Source: Paraburkholderia monticola
Lineage (GTDB): Bacteria > Pseudomonadota > Gammaproteobacteria > Burkholderiales > Burkholderiaceae
Reading direction: 5' to 3'
Assembly: GCF_001580545.1 (NCBI RefSeq)
Contig: NZ_LRBG01000035.1
Location: forward strand, 62,001-126,000
DNA: 64,000 nucleotides
Shown here: one piece after another, positions 60,113 through 64,000 of the stretch
How positions within the stretch are numbered: position 1 is the first letter of the stretch
Layout of the letters: each line of letters begins with the position of its first letter
Notes under the pieces: generated by a model
Told to the model about the DNA's origin: nothing
Seen by the model: the letters and a program-made list of their open reading frames with translations, nothing else
Databases searched by the model: none
Program-made: the position numbers and the translations under genes

Positions 60113-61213
60113 TTATGGCGACACAGGCACAAACTCGATGCGACGGTTCAAGAACCGCCCACGCGCTGTGTCATTGCCGGCTACCGGTCGCTCTTCGCCG
60201 TACCCCTTCGCGGTAAGCAAATGCCCAGGCTCCCCCGCTTCGACCAGATGTGCGCGAACGGCCACAGCGCGCTTGTGCGACAAATGAAGGTTGGCCTCCT
60301 CGCTTCCTCCGTTGTCGGAAAACGCTGCCACCTGCAGCCGGATTGGATGCCCCTGCTCGACGCAGCTCTTTAGCAACTGGGCCGATACCCTCAGGTTGTC
60401 TCGCGCGGATGATGGGATCTGCTCGCTGCCCGAATCAAACTCAATCTTCTGCAAATTCAAGATTTTGGCGATTTCTGCCGGTTCGCATGATGCGCCGGCA
60501 GCAGACCATTGCTGGGCCGCGAGTTGGAAAGATCGTGTCGCGGCGGCGATAGCGTCATCTGCGTTGAATGCTTCGCTATTCGGAACGCTGGAAGTCTCGG
60601 ACGGTTGCGAGGCCAGGGTCGCTGCGACTGCGGATGTTTGCGCAACTGGCGCTGCTACAACCGGCGTCGTATTCGTGGTGGAGACCAGCTGGGCCGGTAC
60701 GTCGGTTGAGGAAGCCCCGCTGGCCGAGCTGGCGTGCTGATTTCCTGCGGCTTCATCCTGCGCCGACGCGCCAACAGGGTGCTCACGAACGGTCTGCACG
60801 AGTACAAGAAGCGCCAGGGAGACAACGCCGACGCTCCAAAAGACAACCGGGCGAATGCGGCGGCTTGAAATTGCCTTGGAAACCAACGGTGCCACGCCAG
60901 TGTGCCCCTCGGCCGTCCGATCCGCCTCGGCGCTCACACCGGGATCGTTTTGTCGGATCGCATGAATTTCATTAAGAAGCGCGGATAGACGCTCGATTTT
61001 CATTTCCACGACTGTCCTGTTTCCAGTAGCCGTGTGCAATGCCTTGGTCAAAGCGGCAATGTGTTCTTCGATCGTTCGGGCATCAATACGCAAGCCCTGC
61101 AGCATCGAATCGATTTCGTCCGTGGCACTTTCGTAGGACACTCCCGGCCTCGTTGCGCCAGTCCAGACCGACAGCAGCGGGGCGGGCAATTTGACTGTAT
61201 ACAGTTGGTTCAT
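60113..61213 (-). CDS. Single-pass membrane protein with C-terminal OmpA domain
   Basis: Encodes 366 residues. The first 135 are cytoplasmic and helical (DARTIEEHIAALTKALHTATGNRTVVEMKIERLSALLNEIHAI is coiled-coil-like). One membrane helix follows (about 140-162, VVFWSVGVVSLALLVLVQTV), then a Ser/Thr/Ala-rich periplasmic linker and an OmpA C-terminal peptidoglycan-binding domain (IEFDSGSEQIPSSARDNL and NLHLSHKRAVAVRAHLVEAGEPGHLLTAKGYGEERP and NRRIEFV). This layout resembles MotB- or TssL-like anchors. Start is uncertain (61213 or 61318). Lower G+C than neighbours; stands alone. Confidence 0.85.
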   Translation of the reverse strand: MNQLYTVKLPAPLLSVWTGATRPGVSYESATDEIDSMLQGLRIDARTIEEHIAALTKALHTATGNRTVVEMKIERLSALLNEIHAIRQNDPGVSAEADRTAEGHTGVAPLVSKAISSRRIRPVVFWSVGVVSLALLVLVQTVREHPVGASAQDEAAGNQHASSASGASSTDVPAQLVSTTNTTPVVAAPVAQTSAVAATLASQPSETSSVPNSEAFNADDAIAAATRSFQLAAQQWSAAGASCEPAEIAKILNLQKIEFDSGSEQIPSSARDNLRVSAQLLKSCVEQGHPIRLQVAAFSDNGGSEEANLHLSHKRAVAVRAHLVEAGEPGHLLTAKGYGEERPVAGNDTARGRFLNRRIEFVPVSP

Positions 61214-61637
61214 CTTCTTGATTTTGTTCGGAAGGCGGCGAGATAGCGCGATGACGCTGCCGTCTACCTGAACCACGCGACAACGGTGCAATACACGACC
61301 AGCGTGGCAGCTAGCCATATCAGAGCATGTAAAGAGTCCATGATTGGAAGAACCGTCAAGGTCCGGTTAATTCGTGCTCGTGCGCTCTCGCCATTCGACG
61401 AAGCTGAACCAGATCATCGATACACCGGCTAGACGTAGGTACCGTGGACGACACGATAAGCCAGCACGTCGCCGTTTTGTGTCTGACCCGTCAGAAAAGA
61501 GCGTCGTCCTCAAAGGCAGCGCCTGAAGACAAAAGAAAACACCCCAAAGCTTGGATAGGTATCAAAGCTTTGGGGTGCAGTTCACATGGGTTTTCTTGAA
61601 TCAGGCAGCGCGCATTCGGCTGCGCGTATTGCGCACG
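61214..61637. other. Gap between OmpA-domain gene and large lipoprotein gene
   Basis: 424 bp with no supported gene. It holds the terminator of the minus-strand lipoprotein gene (61540-61577) and should contain the promoter of the OmpA-domain gene. A+T-richer than the surroundings. Confidence 0.4.
61540..61577 (-). terminator. Strong intrinsic terminator of the lipoprotein gene
   Basis: CACCCCAAAGCTT (61540-61552) and AAGCTTTGGGGTG (61565-61577) form a perfect 13-bp stem with a 12-base loop. On the minus strand it is followed by TTTTCTTTT. It lies 61 bp beyond the stop of the minus-strand gene at 61638. Confidence 0.92.
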
Positions 61638-63605
61638 CTAGTCGTTGTACTGCGTGATATCGAAGTATGCGGTGCCGTCCCGTCCGCCGCCCAACTGGAT
61701 GAGCCGCGAGCCGCCCGTCGTCAGCGCGGGGAACGGGCAGTTCGTGCAAGTTTGCACGCCGGCCGAATTGACGCCCGCATGCACCGTCGCCTGATATTGC
61801 CCAACCGTCGTATTGTTCGCGGGACCGAGCGCGAACCCATTCACCTGCTCGACAACCCCCGACGTCTGCGCGGTGGCCGCGATCCCCGTCGAGGTGACGG
61901 GATACGCAAGATTCAACCCGTCGTTGATGAGACTCGACCACGTGACGCTGAACGCGTACTGCACATCGGCAAGAGCGGTGCCCGGCGTCAGGAACTGGGT
62001 GGTCGCGTCGTTCATCTGTAGGGTCGGCCACGGAATCGAACTGCCCGCCACCGCATTGAGCGGACTGCCGGGATTGATGACCGACGACTGGCCGAGCTGC
62101 ACGCCGTTCATGTCGTAAAACGTGACCTTATAGGTCGAATAGAGCGGCACGCTGCTCGCATCGAGCGATTGCGCCGCGTAGAAGCCCGTCGAGGCGGGCG
62201 GCGTGAAGCTCGCCGTCGATGACAGCGACTGCCACGACCAGCGGTACAGCGAAGTATTGCTGCCCGTCGTCGCGGGCGACACCGGCGGCGCGCTCAACGC
62301 GCTATCGGCGAGACCGAGCGAATTGCTGCCCAGTGCGCTGCGCGGCATCAGCCACACGGGCGCGGCCAGACCGGGGCCGGTCACCGACGCCGAATACACG
62401 TTCGGGTTCGACGCGGTCGGGATCGTGATGTCGAGCCCGGACTCGTAGCGGTTCACGTCGTTCAGCCGCGTATCGAGGTAGGTGCGGCGCTGAATGTGCG
62501 ACATGATCGCCACAGCGAACGACGACTGATCGCCGTACAGATTCCAGCCGAGCTGCGTGCCGTTCGCGAGCGTAACCGGCGCCACCAGCTGCTGCGCGAT
62601 GCTGTAGAGCAGACCTGGCGTGCCGCTCGCGAGCGTGAACGGCAGTTGCACGAGCGCGAGCTGCTTGCCGTTGCTCGTGAAAAACGCGAGCGTCTTCGGC
62701 GAGCCGAACACCGCGCCGGTCATCGCCGATTCGCTCAGGCCGTGTGCGATCGCGAGATCGGTCGAGCCGCTTTCTTTGAACGCGGCGTCGATCGCGGGCG
62801 AGCACGAGGTGGCGCTCAGCGTGCCGTTCGCCGCGCATGCGGTCAGCAGCGACGCGAGCGGTTCCAGATAGTTGGCGGCGACCGGCGGCGCGGTGAGCAC
62901 GACGCCTTGGGCGGTTTTGTTGTTCATCGCGATGGTCGTCCCCGGTGCCGCGTTCGACAGCAGGGTGCGACCACCATTGGCCGCCGTGACGAGCGATACC
63001 GAATCGATGACCGCATCGGCGCCCGTGTGATTCGGCGTGAACGCGGTGCCGACTGGATCGAAGCCGGACGACAGGAGCCCGTTCTGCTTGAGCAGGTTCG
63101 CGAGGATCGTGTCGAGCGTGATCGTCGCGAGCTGGACCGATTGCAGCGTGACCTTGGCGAGCGTGCCGCTGGACGCGAGTTCGATCGGATTGCCCGAAGC
63201 GGTCAGCATCGCGGCGAGCGCGGTGGTCAGTGTGGTTACGTTGGCGACGGCCGGCGCGGTGCCGGTGGGCAGCCTCGCGACCACGGACGACAGCGGGGCG
63301 GAAAGACCGCCCGCGTCGGTCGCAATGATGAAGAACGGCAGGGTCATGCCCTTCACCGAGATGCTGTACGCGCCCTGCGCATTGGTCGTCGCGCTGGCTT
63401 GCGCGCCGGTCGCGTCGATCAGCGTGACGTTCGCGCCGACGAGCGCGGTGCCGGCTGCGACGGTGCCGCTCACCGACGTCGTGGTCGCCGGCGCCGTGCT
63501 GGACGAACTCGTGCCGGAATCGCCGCCGTTGCCGCAACCGCCGAGTTGAAGAAAGACCCAGGCGACGGCGGCTGCGATGCCAGTGCGCACGATCGATCGA
63601 TGCAT
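61638..63605 (-). CDS. Large secreted lipoprotein with carboxypeptidase-regulatory-like domain
   Basis: Encodes 655 residues. The N terminus is a lipoprotein signal (FLQLGGCGNGG, Cys about 24). Residues about 45-100 look like a carboxypeptidase regulatory or Ig-like domain (VSGTVAAGTALVGANVTLIDATGAQASATTNAQGAYSISVKG). The rest is long, beta-rich, Ser/Thr/Ala/Asn-rich and without recognised catalytic motif. It contains a CTNCPFPAL segment near the C terminus. Probably an outer-membrane-anchored surface protein; function unknown. Met at 63605 was chosen for the signal; a perfect 13-bp terminator follows the stop. Confidence 0.85.
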   Translation of the reverse strand: MHRSIVRTGIAAAVAWVFLQLGGCGNGGDSGTSSSSTAPATTTSVSGTVAAGTALVGANVTLIDATGAQASATTNAQGAYSISVKGMTLPFFIIATDAGGLSAPLSSVVARLPTGTAPAVANVTTLTTALAAMLTASGNPIELASSGTLAKVTLQSVQLATITLDTILANLLKQNGLLSSGFDPVGTAFTPNHTGADAVIDSVSLVTAANGGRTLLSNAAPGTTIAMNNKTAQGVVLTAPPVAANYLEPLASLLTACAANGTLSATSCSPAIDAAFKESGSTDLAIAHGLSESAMTGAVFGSPKTLAFFTSNGKQLALVQLPFTLASGTPGLLYSIAQQLVAPVTLANGTQLGWNLYGDQSSFAVAIMSHIQRRTYLDTRLNDVNRYESGLDITIPTASNPNVYSASVTGPGLAAPVWLMPRSALGSNSLGLADSALSAPPVSPATTGSNTSLYRWSWQSLSSTASFTPPASTGFYAAQSLDASSVPLYSTYKVTFYDMNGVQLGQSSVINPGSPLNAVAGSSIPWPTLQMNDATTQFLTPGTALADVQYAFSVTWSSLINDGLNLAYPVTSTGIAATAQTSGVVEQVNGFALGPANNTTVGQYQATVHAGVNSAGVQTCTNCPFPALTTGGSRLIQLGGGRDGTAYFDITQYND

Positions 63606-63942
63606 GAATTTCCCCGCTGCTCGGATTGTTTGAATGTTGCCTAAGTCGCACGGCTGGAACGGCTGTTCCAGCGCGGATGTCGACGGATTCGGGAGAATAC
63701 TTGAAAGCGGCATCGACGTGTCGCGCGTGTCCGCTCGAATCGCGCGGCGGGGCCTCTTACGAGTGTCCGTAGAGGTTGGCGCGAGCCCATCCGCGCGTGC
63801 CGGTAGAAGGCGCGCGCAGCTGGCGCATTGACGGGTTCGGGCGCGTTTGCCGCTGCGATCCCTGCTTGCTAGACTGGCGGCGCCTGTTTTCCACCTGTTT
63901 TCCGCCTGCCCGCGCAGACAACCGAGCTTTATCGGAGAGACC
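63606..63942. other. Gap between divergent genes at the window end
   Basis: 337 bp with no supported gene. TGGAACGGCTGTTCCA (63655-63670) is a perfect 6-bp inverted repeat with a 4-base spacer in a divergent promoter region, a possible operator. The ribosome-binding site of the next gene (GGAGAG) is at 63934-63939. Confidence 0.4.
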
Positions 63943-64000
63943 ATGTCCTACATGCTGCTCATCGTCGAACCCACGGACCAACGCGAGGAACGCGGCGAAG
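63943..64000 (+). CDS. YCII-family protein, truncated by window end
   Basis: Only 19 residues are seen (MSYMLLIVEPTDQREERGE). The MLLIVEP start with a following acidic/Arg stretch matches the beginning of YCII/DGPF-type proteins (MKYMLLI...), small family often linked to ECF sigma factors and of unclear enzymatic role. A GGAGAG site is 3 bases before the ATG. The rest lies outside the window. Confidence 0.6.
   Translation, partial: MSYMLLIVEPTDQREERGE

Overview
The window looks like chromosomal DNA from a high-G+C betaproteobacterium of the Burkholderia/Paraburkholderia/Caballeronia group. This rests on family content and base composition, not on a search: small DUF4148-type secreted proteins, a HiPIP, many LysR regulators, an Ohr/OhrR pair, a Bcr/CflA exporter, a phosphocholine-type phospholipase C and a Fiu/YbiX iron locus. 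No rRNA, tRNA, CRISPR array, transposase or phage gene was recognised.

Layout. 0-5 kb: peroxide and electrophile stress genes (ohr, ohrR, a TetR regulator with a divergent SDR and an Old Yellow Enzyme). 5.2-10.2 kb: a visibly lower-G+C block with a LuxR-type response regulator facing two tandem, closely related hybrid histidine kinases. 10.5-14.7 kb: small envelope proteins, a universal stress protein, an ECF sigma factor with a membrane protein and an unusual ferredoxin, then a PQ-loop-like membrane protein behind an AraC regulator. 16-18 kb: a GH3 lipoprotein. 18-27 kb: regulator/enzyme pairs, mostly divergent (LysR/SDR, GST/TetR, AKR/LysR), plus an MFS exporter. 27-31.5 kb: cytochrome b561, a processive GT2, a Rieske oxygenase and an N-terminally extended rubredoxin. 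31.5-38 kb: an SDR, a divergent LysR/LysA pair, another LysR, a periplasmic amino-acid binding protein and an aspartoacylase-family hydrolase. 38-40 kb: two toxin-antitoxin modules (MazE/AbrB-PIN and YefM-YoeB), the second lying between two copies of a cupin 3' end. 40-43 kb: Tat-exported phospholipase C and a lipoprotein. 43-50.6 kb: a sugar block (amylo-1,6-glucosidase, a GH63/MGH1-type glucosidase, G6P dehydrogenase, ROK glucokinase). 52-56 kb: a Fur-box-preceded siderophore receptor, PKHD hydroxylase and PepSY protein. 56-64 kb: nitroreductase, HiPIP, DOPA-dioxygenase-like and GNAT proteins, DUF1488, a gene-poor stretch with a heptanucleotide repeat and an orphan terminator, an OmpA-domain protein, a large lipoprotein and the start of a YCII-family gene.

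How genes may work together. OhrR probably represses ohr through TCGCATGCGA palindromes. The TetR gene and the SDR/OYE genes share an intergenic region with a 15-bp inverted repeat. The two hybrid kinases probably feed the facing regulator, though no HPt protein is visible. The sugar block would release glucose from alpha-glucans and send it through glucose-6-phosphate into the oxidative pentose-phosphate or Entner-Doudoroff route. All domain assignments come from reading motifs by eye.
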